Below, piece by piece: positions 30,569 through 39,977 of a stretch of DNA of 64,000 nucleotides (positions are counted from its first letter, which is position 1; the number at the start of each line of letters is the position of its first letter). Origin of the DNA: Gammaproteobacteria bacterium Gsub (GTDB lineage: Bacteria; Pseudomonadota; Gammaproteobacteria; PS1; Pseudothioglobaceae); contig JYIN01000012.1 in the NCBI GenBank assembly GCA_002007405.1, forward strand, positions 1 through 64,000. Direction: 5' to 3'. Below the pieces are notes generated by a model. That model had not been told where the DNA came from, ran no database searches, and saw only the letters and a program-made list of their open reading frames with translations. The position numbers and the translations under genes were made by a program.

Positions 30569-32857
30569 ATGTTAATTAACGCCCTTAGTTTTCTATCAGG
30601 AATCATGGTATTTTCATCCAAAAATACCCTTGAAATATCAACCTTAGAATGGCTGGTGTTTTGGGGTGTATTTTTAAGTATTTTTACTCTATTTAGACGC
30701 TACCAAATATTGTGGATTAGTTGGGCTATTTTTCTGCTGGGTTTTGCTTGGATGGGATATTCGTCTCTACAAATTATAAATGCCTCCGTTGCTGATATTT
30801 ACCTCAATCGTCCTGTGCTTGTTGAAGGTGTGATTGTTGATTTACCCGAAGTAAAAAAGCAGAAAACAAAATTTATTTTTAATGCCAAACATCCTTTTAA
30901 AGGTAGGTTAAAACTCTCTTGGTATGGTGATAATCTTCCTAGTTTGCAAAGCGGTGATGGTTGGCAATTATTGCTCAAACTAAAATCCAATAACGGCTAT
31001 CAAAATTCAGGTGGGTTTGATTATGAAAAATGGTTGTTTTATCAAAAAATTAACGCCACTGGCTATGTTAAAAAATCGGAATTTAACCAACGAACAAAGA
31101 TTTCTAAATCGCTATCTATTGATAAATTTAGACAAAACATACGCTATAAACTACGCCCATTTTTAGCACCACTAGAGTTTGGTGGTGTTATTAACGCGCT
31201 GATTATTGGCGATCGATCGATGCTAAGTGATGCACATTGGAATTTATTTAAAAATACCAATACCACCCATTTGAGTGTTATTTCTGGTTTGCATATTGGG
31301 CTTATTTCAGGCTTTGTATTTTTGCTTATGCAATGGTTATGGCGACATTGCACGCGGTGTTGTTTAACCTTGCCAGCACAGGTGTTTGGCGCTTACTTTG
31401 GTTTATTGTCGGCCTTTTTATATGCCTTAATTGCTGGGTTTTCGATTCCAACTGGACGCGCCTTTATCATGGCAGGTGTGGTTTTTATTAGCCTAATCAT
31501 CCGTCATCATTACAATGCTTGGCAATTATATGGTTTGGCGCTTATTTTAGTGCTGGTAAATAACCCACTGAGTGTTTTTAGTATCGGTTTTTGGCTGTCA
31601 TTCTATGTTGTGGGGGTGATTATTTATGGGGCAGCACAACACCGAGAAAAATCTTGGTTGTATCGTCTGATTTATATACAACTACTGATTAGTATTGCTA
31701 CTTTGCCTTTGATTGCTTGGTTTTTTGCAAGTGGATCAAGTTTATCACCGATTGCTAATTTAATTGCCATTCCTGTTTTTAGTTTTATTGTTACCCCACT
31801 GTCTTTAATCGGTGCGGTATTTATTTTGGGAGATTTTGTTTATCTTGCTAATCTGAGTTTTGAAATTAGTAACCAAGCTTTAATTGCACTTGCGTATGGG
31901 CTGAAATATTTACAGCAATTTGACTTTAACACATGGCACTATACACAAACTTCAACGCTTGACTTGATAATTTTTGTATTGGCAATTTTTATTGTTATTT
32001 CACCCAAAGGTCTAAAGTTGAGAAAATTATCAATCCCTATATTGGCATCAATATTTTTAATGCCGAATGATGGAATTGAGAAAGATTCAGCCTTGGTTAC
32101 TGTGCTTGATGTTGGTCAAGGCCTTGCTATTGTGGTGCAAACACAAAATCATACCCTACTGTTTGATACTGGGGCTGCTTATCCTTCTGGTTTTAATTTA
32201 GGCGATAGTGTTATCAATCCTTATCTGCGTAGCAAACATATTAAACATCTTGATAAAATCATCATATCACACGGAGATAATGACCATATCGGTGGATTAC
32301 CAAGTGTTATAGAAACTTTTAGTGTTGATGAAATACTCAGTTCGGTTCCGAATAAAATTAAGCAACATAAACATCAGGTATCCGCTTGTCAGACTGGGCA
32401 AAATTGGCAATGGGATGGCGTTAAATTTGAGATCTTAAACCCTACTAAAAACACTAAATTTACCGGCAATAATGCTTCTTGTGTGCTGAAAATTTCTACC
32501 ACGAGACATAGCATTCTACTCACTGCTGATATTGAAAATAAGGCAGAGCAACAGCTGATAAAAATTGCCAAAAATAAACTGAAAAGCACACTTATGATTG
32601 CCCCTCATCATGGCAGTAAAACTTCATCAACTCAGGATTTTATCAACGCCGTATTGCCTTCTATGGTGGTGGTTTCTAACGGTTATAAAAATCGTTTTTC
32701 ACATCCTTCCCAGAAAATAATCAACCGTTATAAGGCGAATAATATCAGCGTAATTAAAACAAGTTGTACTGGTCAAATTGACATCAAACTAACAAGTACA
32801 ATCAGAATTAAAAAATACAGAAAAAATCAGGCTAGCTATTATATGCGTCAATGTTAA
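30569..32857 (+). CDS. comEC: ComEC/Rec2 DNA uptake channel
   Basis: ComEC moves single-stranded DNA across the inner membrane in natural transformation. The 762-residue protein has N-terminal membrane helices, an OB-like domain near 75-175, the competence membrane domain (SVISGLHIGLISGF near 232 through about 490) and a C-terminal metallo-beta-lactamase-like domain (TVLDVGQGLAIVVQ near 508, then SHGDNDHIGG near 567 and APHHGSKTS near 685). All parts look complete. No other competence gene is in the window, but the type II secretion pseudopilus machinery and its peptidase are nearby. Confidence 0.94.
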   Translation: MLINALSFLSGIMVFSSKNTLEISTLEWLVFWGVFLSIFTLFRRYQILWISWAIFLLGFAWMGYSSLQIINASVADIYLNRPVLVEGVIVDLPEVKKQKTKFIFNAKHPFKGRLKLSWYGDNLPSLQSGDGWQLLLKLKSNNGYQNSGGFDYEKWLFYQKINATGYVKKSEFNQRTKISKSLSIDKFRQNIRYKLRPFLAPLEFGGVINALIIGDRSMLSDAHWNLFKNTNTTHLSVISGLHIGLISGFVFLLMQWLWRHCTRCCLTLPAQVFGAYFGLLSAFLYALIAGFSIPTGRAFIMAGVVFISLIIRHHYNAWQLYGLALILVLVNNPLSVFSIGFWLSFYVVGVIIYGAAQHREKSWLYRLIYIQLLISIATLPLIAWFFASGSSLSPIANLIAIPVFSFIVTPLSLIGAVFILGDFVYLANLSFEISNQALIALAYGLKYLQQFDFNTWHYTQTSTLDLIIFVLAIFIVISPKGLKLRKLSIPILASIFLMPNDGIEKDSALVTVLDVGQGLAIVVQTQNHTLLFDTGAAYPSGFNLGDSVINPYLRSKHIKHLDKIIISHGDNDHIGGLPSVIETFSVDEILSSVPNKIKQHKHQVSACQTGQNWQWDGVKFEILNPTKNTKFTGNNASCVLKISTTRHSILLTADIENKAEQQLIKIAKNKLKSTLMIAPHHGSKTSSTQDFINAVLPSMVVVSNGYKNRFSHPSQKIINRYKANNISVIKTSCTGQIDIKLTSTIRIKKYRKNQASYYMRQC

Positions 32858-32956
32858 ATAGCATTATTCTGCCTTGTTATGTCTTGTTTGAGGAGAGTTT
32901 GCTGTGTGGGTTAAATGGGTTAAGTAGGTTACTACACTCGTGGCAACCCCACTTGT

Positions 32957-33220
32957 TTAATTTCTTGATTTGATTTTAATGTCAGTGATTGGTTTAGCAC
33001 GGCACGCTAATATTTCACCTTGAGCAAGTGGCACCAAACAATCTTGGTGAACGACCTCACCTGATAAAAGCTGCAAAATACAGCTGCCACAATGTCCTTG
33101 GCGACAGGAATGGTTGAGGATAATATTGTGTTCTTCTAATTCAGTTAAAATTGATTGTTCACCATATACATACAACGATTCGAATTTTTGGTTAATGTTA
33201 TCAACATCAATTCTAAACAT
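32957..33220 (-). CDS. yfaE: YfaE-type 2Fe-2S ferredoxin
   Basis: YfaE-type ferredoxins help restore the diferric-tyrosyl radical cofactor of class Ia ribonucleotide reductase. The 87-residue protein has the plant-type motif CRQGHCGSC (near 39-47) and a fourth Cys in LACRAK near 73. It lies 27 bp downstream of nrdB on the same strand, the classic nrdA-nrdB-yfaE arrangement. Fold, size and position agree. Confidence 0.92.
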   Translation of the reverse strand: MFRIDVDNINQKFESLYVYGEQSILTELEEHNIILNHSCRQGHCGSCILQLLSGEVVHQDCLVPLAQGEILACRAKPITDIKIKSRN

Positions 33221-33247
33221 AATTTAGTGCATTGGGCTTTTTTAAGG

Positions 33248-34384
33248 TCAGAGTTTAAAATCTCCAAAGTCAGGGTCATTTGCATCTATAGTGCTGTCAA
33301 TTGCACTCACTAGATAAGAAGTAATTTCTGTTTCTTGCGGGGCAACTTGGACATTATCAGAATCCAACCAATGGTTAATCCAAGGGAGTGGGTTAGTGCG
33401 TTCAGGAAAAATGGGATTGAGCCCGAGTGCATTCATTCGCACATTGGTAATATATTCTAAATATTGTTTGAGAATATCCGCATTTAATCCAATCATTGAG
33501 CCATTGTGAAACAAATATTCTGCCCAGTCTTTTTCTTGTTTGCAGGCTTCTTTAAATAGAGTAATTACCTCATTTTCACATTCTTTGGCAATTTTTTGCA
33601 TATCAGGGTCGTCTTTTCCATTACGCATCAAATTTAATATGTGCTGAGTGCCGGTTAAATGCAGGGCTTCATCTCTTGCAATCATTTTGATAATCTTGGC
33701 GTTGCCCTCCATTGTTTTGCGCTCAGCAAAAGCAAATGAACAAGCAAAAGAGACATAAAAACGCACCGCTTCAAGAATATTAACCGATACCAAAGTTAGA
33801 TATAGTTTTTTCTTCAAACAATACAAATTCAAATCAATACTGCTACCATTGATAGATAACTTTCCCGCACCGTGCAGTAAGTAAGCCTGGGTGCATTTAA
33901 TCAACTCATCATAGTGTTTGGAAACACTTTTAGCGCGTTTAATAATTTCTTCAGTTTTCATAATATCGTCAAACACTGCACCCGGATTATTCACAATCGC
34001 ACGAATAATATGGGTATAAGAACGCGAGTGGATAGTCTCAGAAAACGACCAAGTCTCAATCCAATTTTCTAATTCTGGCAGGGATACAATCGGTAAAAAA
34101 GCAATATTGGGACTGCGTCCTTGGACTGAATCCAACAAAATTTGATACTGTAGATTAGAGATAAAAATATGCTTTTCATTCGGTAACAACTTGGCAAAAT
34201 CTATTTTGTCTTTAGAGACATCAATTTCCTCTGGTCGCCAAAAAAAAGAAAGCTGTTTTTCGGTGAGTTTTTCAAATATTTCAAATTTCTGTTTATCAAA
34301 ACGCGCAATATTGACATTGTCGCCAAAAAACATCGGTTGTGATAGCGTATCGCTAATTGTTTTACTAAAAATACTATATGACAT
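33248..34384 (-). CDS. nrdB: Class Ia ribonucleotide reductase beta subunit
   Basis: NrdB houses the diiron-tyrosyl radical site. The 378-residue protein shows the iron-ligand pattern: [12 protein letters not shown] near 48, [15 protein letters not shown] near 115 and [12 protein letters not shown] near 240. It starts 9 bp after the nrdA stop and is followed by the YfaE ferredoxin. GGGGAAAG precedes the ATG. The C-terminal tail ends DPDFGDFKL, which fits the NrdA-binding peptide of the family. Nothing is missing. Confidence 0.96.
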   Translation of the reverse strand: MSYSIFSKTISDTLSQPMFFGDNVNIARFDKQKFEIFEKLTEKQLSFFWRPEEIDVSKDKIDFAKLLPNEKHIFISNLQYQILLDSVQGRSPNIAFLPIVSLPELENWIETWSFSETIHSRSYTHIIRAIVNNPGAVFDDIMKTEEIIKRAKSVSKHYDELIKCTQAYLLHGAGKLSINGSSIDLNLYCLKKKLYLTLVSVNILEAVRFYVSFACSFAFAERKTMEGNAKIIKMIARDEALHLTGTQHILNLMRNGKDDPDMQKIAKECENEVITLFKEACKQEKDWAEYLFHNGSMIGLNADILKQYLEYITNVRMNALGLNPIFPERTNPLPWINHWLDSDNVQVAPQETEITSYLVSAIDSTIDANDPDFGDFKL

Positions 34385-34393
34385 CGCTTTCCC

Positions 34394-36670
34394 CTATAAT
34401 TTACAGACGCCATCAATGCAGACATTGTCCTCTTCTTTTTGGCTTATATCATCACTAGCGCCATCACGCGTGGTATGGTAATAAAGCGTCTTTATACCGT
34501 ATTTGTAGGCTTTTAAAATATCCAACAAAAATAATTTCATCGGCACCTTATTGCCCTCAAACAGTGCTGGGTCGTAGTGCGTATTGGTTGAAATGGATTG
34601 GTCAACAAACTTTTGCATAATTGCACAGAGTTGTAAATACCCTTCATTGTCCTTAATATCCCAAAGTAGCTCATATTGATTTTTTAATTTTGTGTAATCT
34701 GGCACAATCTGTTTTAGGATACCGTCTTTAGATTGTTTGATGGAAACAAAACCCCGTGGTGGCTCAATCCCGTTGGTGGAATTAGATATTTGTGATGAAC
34801 TTTCACAAGGCATGAGCGCGGTTAAGGTTGAATTTCTTAAGCCTGTTGCCATAATATCGCTACGCAAAGTATCCCAATCCAAGTGCAAATCACACTTACA
34901 AAAAGTGTCAATATCTTTTTTATAAGTATCAATCGGCATTTTACCTTGTGCGTATTTAGTCTCTTTAAACAAAGGGCAAGCGCCCAATTCATGTGCAAGT
35001 TTGTTTGATGCTTTTAAGGCGTAATATTGTAAGGCTTCAAAAGTTTTATGAATTAAAATATTACCTGAACCATCCGAATATTTAGCCTTATTTTTGGCTA
35101 AATAATATGCTAAATTAGTTACTCCAATACCGAGAGTGCGGCGGCTTTTACTAGCAATCTCAGCCGCTTTAATTGGATAATCTTGATAATCTAGGAGGCT
35201 GTCCAATGCACGCACGATAATCTCAGTGATGTCTTTGAGCTCATCCAAATTCTCAAGTGCACCGAGATTAACTGCTGATAGAGTACATAAAGCCACTTCA
35301 CCATTTTCATCCTGCACTGAGTATAGTGGTTTGGTGGGCAAAGTAATCTCCATACAAAGGTTTGATTGACGCACTGGCGCTTGCTTAGCGTCAAAAGCAC
35401 CATGAGTATTGCAATGGTCAACATTTTGCAAGTAAACTCGCCCAGTGTTAGCGCGTTCTTGCATAAATTTAGCAAATAAATCCCTCGCCTTGATGGTAGT
35501 TTTTTCAATAGATTTGTCTTGTTCATATTGTTCATATAGGCGCTTAAATTCATTTTGGTCGGTAAAAAACGCATCATACAAACCCGGCGTATCATGCGGT
35601 GAAAATAAAGTAATATCAACATCTTTTAAAAAACGCTGATACATCAAACCGTTAAATTGCACCCCATAATCCAGATGACGAATGCGATTTTCATCAGTGC
35701 CAGCATTATTTTTTAGCACCAATAGACTTTCTATTTCTAAATGCCACAATGGGTAGAATAAGGTAGCGGCACCACCTCGAACGCCACCTTGAGAGCAAGA
35801 TTTAACCGCCGTATGAAAATGTTTGTAAAAAGGAATACAACCGGTGTGTGTTGCCTCACCACCACGAATAGGGCTGCCGATTGCACGAATTCTGCCACCA
35901 TTGATACCAATGCCTGCACGCTGGGAAACATATTTAACAATTGCACCTGCAGTCGCACTAATTGAATCCAAATCATCATCAGCCTCAATCAATACACAAG
36001 AGGAAAATTGTCGTGTTGATGTACGCACGCCAGCCATAATCGGGGTGGGTAATGAGATTTTAAATAAAGACACCGCATCATAAAAACGCTTCACAATATC
36101 TAAGCGTTTATTGGTGGCGTATTCTTGAAACAAGCACATACCAACCAGCATATACAGCTGCTGAGGTGATTCGTAAATTTCTCCAGTCACACGGTTTTGG
36201 ACGAGATATTTACCCTCTAATTGTTTAACCGCTGCATAAGAAAATTTCATATCACGCCAATGGTCGGTGTAATTGTCAAGTATTTTTATTTCTGCTTGGG
36301 TATATTTTTTTAAAATATCCTTATCGTAAATCCCTAAATTTATGATTTTTTTAATATGTTCTAAAAGTGGGGGTGGGGTAAAAGATTGAAATGCCTTTTT
36401 ACGCAAATGAAAAATCGCCAAGCGCGCAGCTAGATACTGATAATCAGGGATTTCGGTTGAGATTAAATCAGCGGCTGATTTGATAATGGTTTCGTGAATA
36501 TCTGCGGTTTTAATGCCATCAAAAAACGCCAGTTTTGCATTGATTTCAACTTGTGAGATACTCACCCCTTGTAAATCTTGCGATGCCCAATGCACTACAC
36601 GGTGAATTTTCTCCATATCAATAGGTTCTTTTTCGCCGTTGCGTTTGGTAACTTGAATATATTCGCCCAC
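34394..36670 (-). CDS. nrdA: Class Ia ribonucleotide reductase alpha subunit
   Basis: NrdA reduces ribonucleoside diphosphates. The 758-residue protein has an N-terminal ATP-cone domain (KRNGEKEPIDMEKIHRVVHWA), the catalytic barrel with FSSCVLIEADDDLDSI, NLCMEI and MPCESSSQISNSTNGIEPPRGFVS, and the C-terminal redox pair in CIDGVCKL. The start is GTG at 36670, which aligns with the known NrdA N-terminus. No match to the NrdR box consensus is seen upstream, but a perfect inverted repeat lies 30 bp before the start. Confidence 0.97.
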   Translation of the reverse strand: MGEYIQVTKRNGEKEPIDMEKIHRVVHWASQDLQGVSISQVEINAKLAFFDGIKTADIHETIIKSAADLISTEIPDYQYLAARLAIFHLRKKAFQSFTPPPLLEHIKKIINLGIYDKDILKKYTQAEIKILDNYTDHWRDMKFSYAAVKQLEGKYLVQNRVTGEIYESPQQLYMLVGMCLFQEYATNKRLDIVKRFYDAVSLFKISLPTPIMAGVRTSTRQFSSCVLIEADDDLDSISATAGAIVKYVSQRAGIGINGGRIRAIGSPIRGGEATHTGCIPFYKHFHTAVKSCSQGGVRGGAATLFYPLWHLEIESLLVLKNNAGTDENRIRHLDYGVQFNGLMYQRFLKDVDITLFSPHDTPGLYDAFFTDQNEFKRLYEQYEQDKSIEKTTIKARDLFAKFMQERANTGRVYLQNVDHCNTHGAFDAKQAPVRQSNLCMEITLPTKPLYSVQDENGEVALCTLSAVNLGALENLDELKDITEIIVRALDSLLDYQDYPIKAAEIASKSRRTLGIGVTNLAYYLAKNKAKYSDGSGNILIHKTFEALQYYALKASNKLAHELGACPLFKETKYAQGKMPIDTYKKDIDTFCKCDLHLDWDTLRSDIMATGLRNSTLTALMPCESSSQISNSTNGIEPPRGFVSIKQSKDGILKQIVPDYTKLKNQYELLWDIKDNEGYLQLCAIMQKFVDQSISTNTHYDPALFEGNKVPMKLFLLDILKAYKYGIKTLYYHTTRDGASDDISQKEEDNVCIDGVCKL

Positions 36671-36990
36671 TTTTTTGTTTTAGAATACTTCTGCAAAAAT
36701 AACATAACATTATGTTTTTTACACAGATTAGTATAAATTTAGTTCTAAAAAGTATACTTTAATTTTATTGACCTTTAACTTTTAATTGACTTGATATTAG
36801 TTTTTAAGAAGGCCATATTTGGTGGAATTTAAAATCAAATTATATGTTTGAGCATTTAGTATCCGTATTTCCCTGTTAACAGCTAATTTACAGGGAAATT
36901 TGCAAAATACTGCTATTTTTAGAGAAAAATCAGAGTTTTTCAATATCAAAAAACCTGCTATATCAACAAGTTTTCCCTAAATTCTTTGTT
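36671..36990. other. 320-bp AT-rich gap between nrdA and herA with two inverted repeats
   Basis: No coding sequence is supported. A perfect 7-bp inverted repeat (AACATAA-CA-TTATGTT, 36701-36716) lies in the nrdA upstream region and could be an operator or hairpin. A perfect 10-bp inverted repeat (ATTTCCCTGT 36867-36876, ACAGGGAAAT 36890-36899, 13-base loop) lies between the two operons, and related TTTCCCT and ACAGGGTAATTTT copies occur near 36972 and 37000. It has no T-run, so it is not a classical terminator. Neither tRNA sequence nor an integrase is present. Confidence 0.5.
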
Positions 36991-38790
36991 TTAATTACTA
37001 ACAGGGTAATTTTCTACAGAACTATGCATTTCTATAAATATTGGGGAGCCAGTAAAGGATAGAGGAGATATAGGTCCATAAAACATAAAAGGATATTTTC
37101 CGTTGCTGGCTGGATCTATAAATGAGCGATAAAATTTAGCCCCAGAATCATCATTAATTATATCTTTTATTTTAGAAAATTCTGTTCCACTAGTAAGTCC
37201 ATAACCGAAAGCAAAGATTCTAATTTGCCTTCTAATTTCTTCATGCAATGAGTCAAGTGTTTGAGTTATAAACATGTAACCAATACCATATTTTCTAGTT
37301 GTTCTAACTGCATCAATAATACTAGTTGTTAATTGTTTGATTTCGTTATCATAAGAATAATAGCTGATATAACGGTGAGCTTCATCCAAAACAACTAAGC
37401 AGTTAGACTGTTCACCTCTGGCGTACATTTCTTGCCCTTTTGCCTTAATTGCATCTTCAATGATTTTTACATACAAAGTCTCTAGACCATCCATCCCTTG
37501 TATTGCCCCTCTACCAGAAATATTTAAAACAATGACATTGCCCTGTTTATTGACAATACTGTCTATTATCGTTTTTAAATGTTGTTTTGTTTTTGTTTGA
37601 TTGTCTTCTTTATAATTCCCCTTTGCAAATAAATTACATACTTTATCCCACATTTGTTTTGCTTGGCTGTTATCTTCTTTTGACAAAGTATCTTTTATAT
37701 TCTCTTTTACGCTATCAATATAATTGTTACCGCTATAAACTTTTTTTAGTGGTTCTCTATCTCTTGGATTTTTTTCATTTAAAAAATAATCCATCATGTC
37801 ATGGAATAATTTATCTGGATTTTTACCAATAAGGCTTCCTTTGGCATAGGCAATACGCTCGCCAATATAGCGTTCAATAGCTTCGCGCATTTCTTTTAAT
37901 TTTTCTTCAGACAGAATATCAAAAGCGTCCTTTATAAACCCATAATTTAATAGTAATTCACTAAGTATTTTTGCATTATCTGGCAGTATTACATGGGCAG
38001 GAATTTTGTATTTTTCATAGTTAATGCCCATTTTTTCTATTTCATCTTTAAATTTACCATTAGGTACAACATTGTTATCTTCATAAAATTGTTCTTGAGG
38101 ATCAAGAATCAAAATACTCATATATTTGTGGTTTCTAGCATATCCCAAAATCATATTGGCGGCAGTTGTGGTTTTTCCCGAACCTGTCCTACCAAAGACA
38201 CCAATATGATAAGCATCACCAGCACCATTTATGTCATTTCCTTCGTTGTCTTTACTTTTACCAAAATGTTTAAACCAGAAAGGCATGTCTATGTCTGTGT
38301 CATAGGCTTTCCCTATACATACTAAACCCTGATATTGACTAACCAGTTTTTTCATTATTTCATTCTTAATTTTATGAACTGACACTCCAGTTGATGGGGA
38401 GTTTGCTAATTTGTGTGCCTCGGGTGAGTCTTTATTAATTGATAATTTAAAACTTGATTGAACATTAATTTTTGCAATACGATTATCAGCAATACCACTT
38501 AAGTTAGGTAACTGTCCATGTCTTTTAATAATGCCCTTAAATGATGGCTCTTCATGCCATCTGTTAACTGTTTTTATTGTAGTAATTTGTCCTAATACAA
38601 GTATGTTATCTGTATTTTCTCTGGCTAAGAAATACACAACTTCGCCTAATAGTTTGCTTTCCTCATTTATATCTCGTATATCAGTAATAACCTCAAAAGA
38701 GTCACTTGGAGAACCAATCACCCCTAAAGGACTTTTATCTTGCTTAATTAAATTTATAACTGGATGATCGTTATTTGGCAATTCATTCAT
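36991..38790 (-). CDS. HerA-type hexameric DNA translocase
   Basis: HerA ATPases are hexameric DNA pumps that drive a partner NurA nuclease. The 599-residue protein has an N-terminal HAS-barrel-like region (about 20-115), Walker A GRTGSGKT at 200-207, the DPQEQF segment near 230, Walker B LVVLDEAHRY at 465-474, and the AVRTTRKYGIG and FITQ motifs near 494-509. These match the HerA/VirB4-like branch. It is the last gene of a three-gene operon, 2 bp after the NurA stop. Base composition looks more AT-rich than the neighbouring core genes, suggesting transfer. No C-terminal extra domain is visible. Confidence 0.85.
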   Translation of the reverse strand: MNELPNNDHPVINLIKQDKSPLGVIGSPSDSFEVITDIRDINEESKLLGEVVYFLARENTDNILVLGQITTIKTVNRWHEEPSFKGIIKRHGQLPNLSGIADNRIAKINVQSSFKLSINKDSPEAHKLANSPSTGVSVHKIKNEIMKKLVSQYQGLVCIGKAYDTDIDMPFWFKHFGKSKDNEGNDINGAGDAYHIGVFGRTGSGKTTTAANMILGYARNHKYMSILILDPQEQFYEDNNVVPNGKFKDEIEKMGINYEKYKIPAHVILPDNAKILSELLLNYGFIKDAFDILSEEKLKEMREAIERYIGERIAYAKGSLIGKNPDKLFHDMMDYFLNEKNPRDREPLKKVYSGNNYIDSVKENIKDTLSKEDNSQAKQMWDKVCNLFAKGNYKEDNQTKTKQHLKTIIDSIVNKQGNVIVLNISGRGAIQGMDGLETLYVKIIEDAIKAKGQEMYARGEQSNCLVVLDEAHRYISYYSYDNEIKQLTTSIIDAVRTTRKYGIGYMFITQTLDSLHEEIRRQIRIFAFGYGLTSGTEFSKIKDIINDDSGAKFYRSFIDPASNGKYPFMFYGPISPLSFTGSPIFIEMHSSVENYPVSN

Positions 38791-38792
38791 AA

Positions 38793-39977
38793 TTAACTTG
38801 TACGGTATGGAAATATTAAGTCGAAATTTTTTTCACTATTAAGAATAGGATTAGAGTAAATAGCTTGGTTAACTGCTTGCATCCCAAAAGAAATATTTTT
38901 GGCTACAATATCAGCCAGATACTGTGGATATGGTTCTCTAATTTCAGGCATCACTATTTGCCTTCTAATACTGCTGAGAGTTTTTTCTAATTCACTTTTA
39001 TCTTCCGCCAAACTTTTTTTAATTTCAATTCTGTAAGCTGGAGCATATTCAAAAGGCTTATAGTAACAAAAAAATAAGTTTGGCTTTTGATTGTTGGTAA
39101 TTTTAAAAGGTAAAATTGCTAAACTCAGTTGGTGATTGAATTCTACATTGTTTACACCGTCTATATTTAGATTACATGCAATATGTATTTGCTTCCATAT
39201 TGCTTTGTTTTTTTTAGTTTGACCAACAGGTAATGGTTTTGTATATTCATTTTCTTTTAATAAAGATGACATAAAAACCTTATCATCAGCATGAATGTTT
39301 AAATTTTTTAAAACAGAGTCTATTATTTCCCTGGATGAAGAATATTTAGTAAGTCCTATAATTGAAGGTTCAGAAAAGGCATTGTTTATAATATCAGGTA
39401 TGTCTGGAATAACCTTGTTGTAATTTTCTTTTAGAAAAGATGATAATGCATCTACATAAGGCATATCAGCATTATCATGGTCGTTGGCACTTAGTAAACT
39501 ATTTAATTTAAGTATTGTTGTTAGATGTGAGCCATCCATGATTCTAATTTCTCTGTTGGCTTCTGAAAGAATACTTAATTCCATTAAGAACATAATTCCC
39601 TGAGATAGTCTAGTGTTAGCAACATGATGAGGAAGAGCTGTTTGCCACTGCTGATACTGTTTAGAGGCTATAGGCCATGATTGTGAGTGATTGCCAGACA
39701 ATCCGTCTACACCTACTGCTATAGATAACATTACATCAGCACTGGTTTTGTGGTCTATTATATTGGCGCCATCTACTGCCATGATTGAATCAGTATATTC
39801 ATCATTTAAACAATGACAAATCAACATATTTTTTTCTAGAATTTCTCTAGACTGAGACAATTCGTTCTCATTTAGATTGATAGTATTTGCTAATTTTTCT
39901 GCGGTATTAGAGGCATTACTCAACATTTGAATAATTAGGTCTTCAGGCAAGTATGCATAATTCTTATTCTCAGACAT
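38793..39977 (-). CDS. NurA-domain nuclease
   Basis: NurA is a manganese-dependent DNA nuclease that acts with HerA. The 394-residue protein has the family metal-binding motifs: AVDG with Asp69, IMDGSHL with Asp148, a GLTKYSSS segment near 208 (the GxxKxS position) and a C-terminal EPYPQYLADIVAKNIS near 350, where the last acidic and basic positions lie. The set looks complete, so activity is likely. Its ATG overlaps the upstream DruA-like stop by 8 bp, and HerA follows 2 bp after its own stop. It is larger than many archaeal NurA proteins. Confidence 0.82.
   Translation of the reverse strand: MSENKNYAYLPEDLIIQMLSNASNTAEKLANTINLNENELSQSREILEKNMLICHCLNDEYTDSIMAVDGANIIDHKTSADVMLSIAVGVDGLSGNHSQSWPIASKQYQQWQTALPHHVANTRLSQGIMFLMELSILSEANREIRIMDGSHLTTILKLNSLLSANDHDNADMPYVDALSSFLKENYNKVIPDIPDIINNAFSEPSIIGLTKYSSSREIIDSVLKNLNIHADDKVFMSSLLKENEYTKPLPVGQTKKNKAIWKQIHIACNLNIDGVNNVEFNHQLSLAILPFKITNNQKPNLFFCYYKPFEYAPAYRIEIKKSLAEDKSELEKTLSSIRRQIVMPEIREPYPQYLADIVAKNISFGMQAVNQAIYSNPILNSEKNFDLIFPYRTS

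Noticed and set aside
36671-36780. NrdR box upstream of nrdA
   Set aside because: No match to the ACACwATATATwGTGT pattern was found; the inverted repeat there is different.
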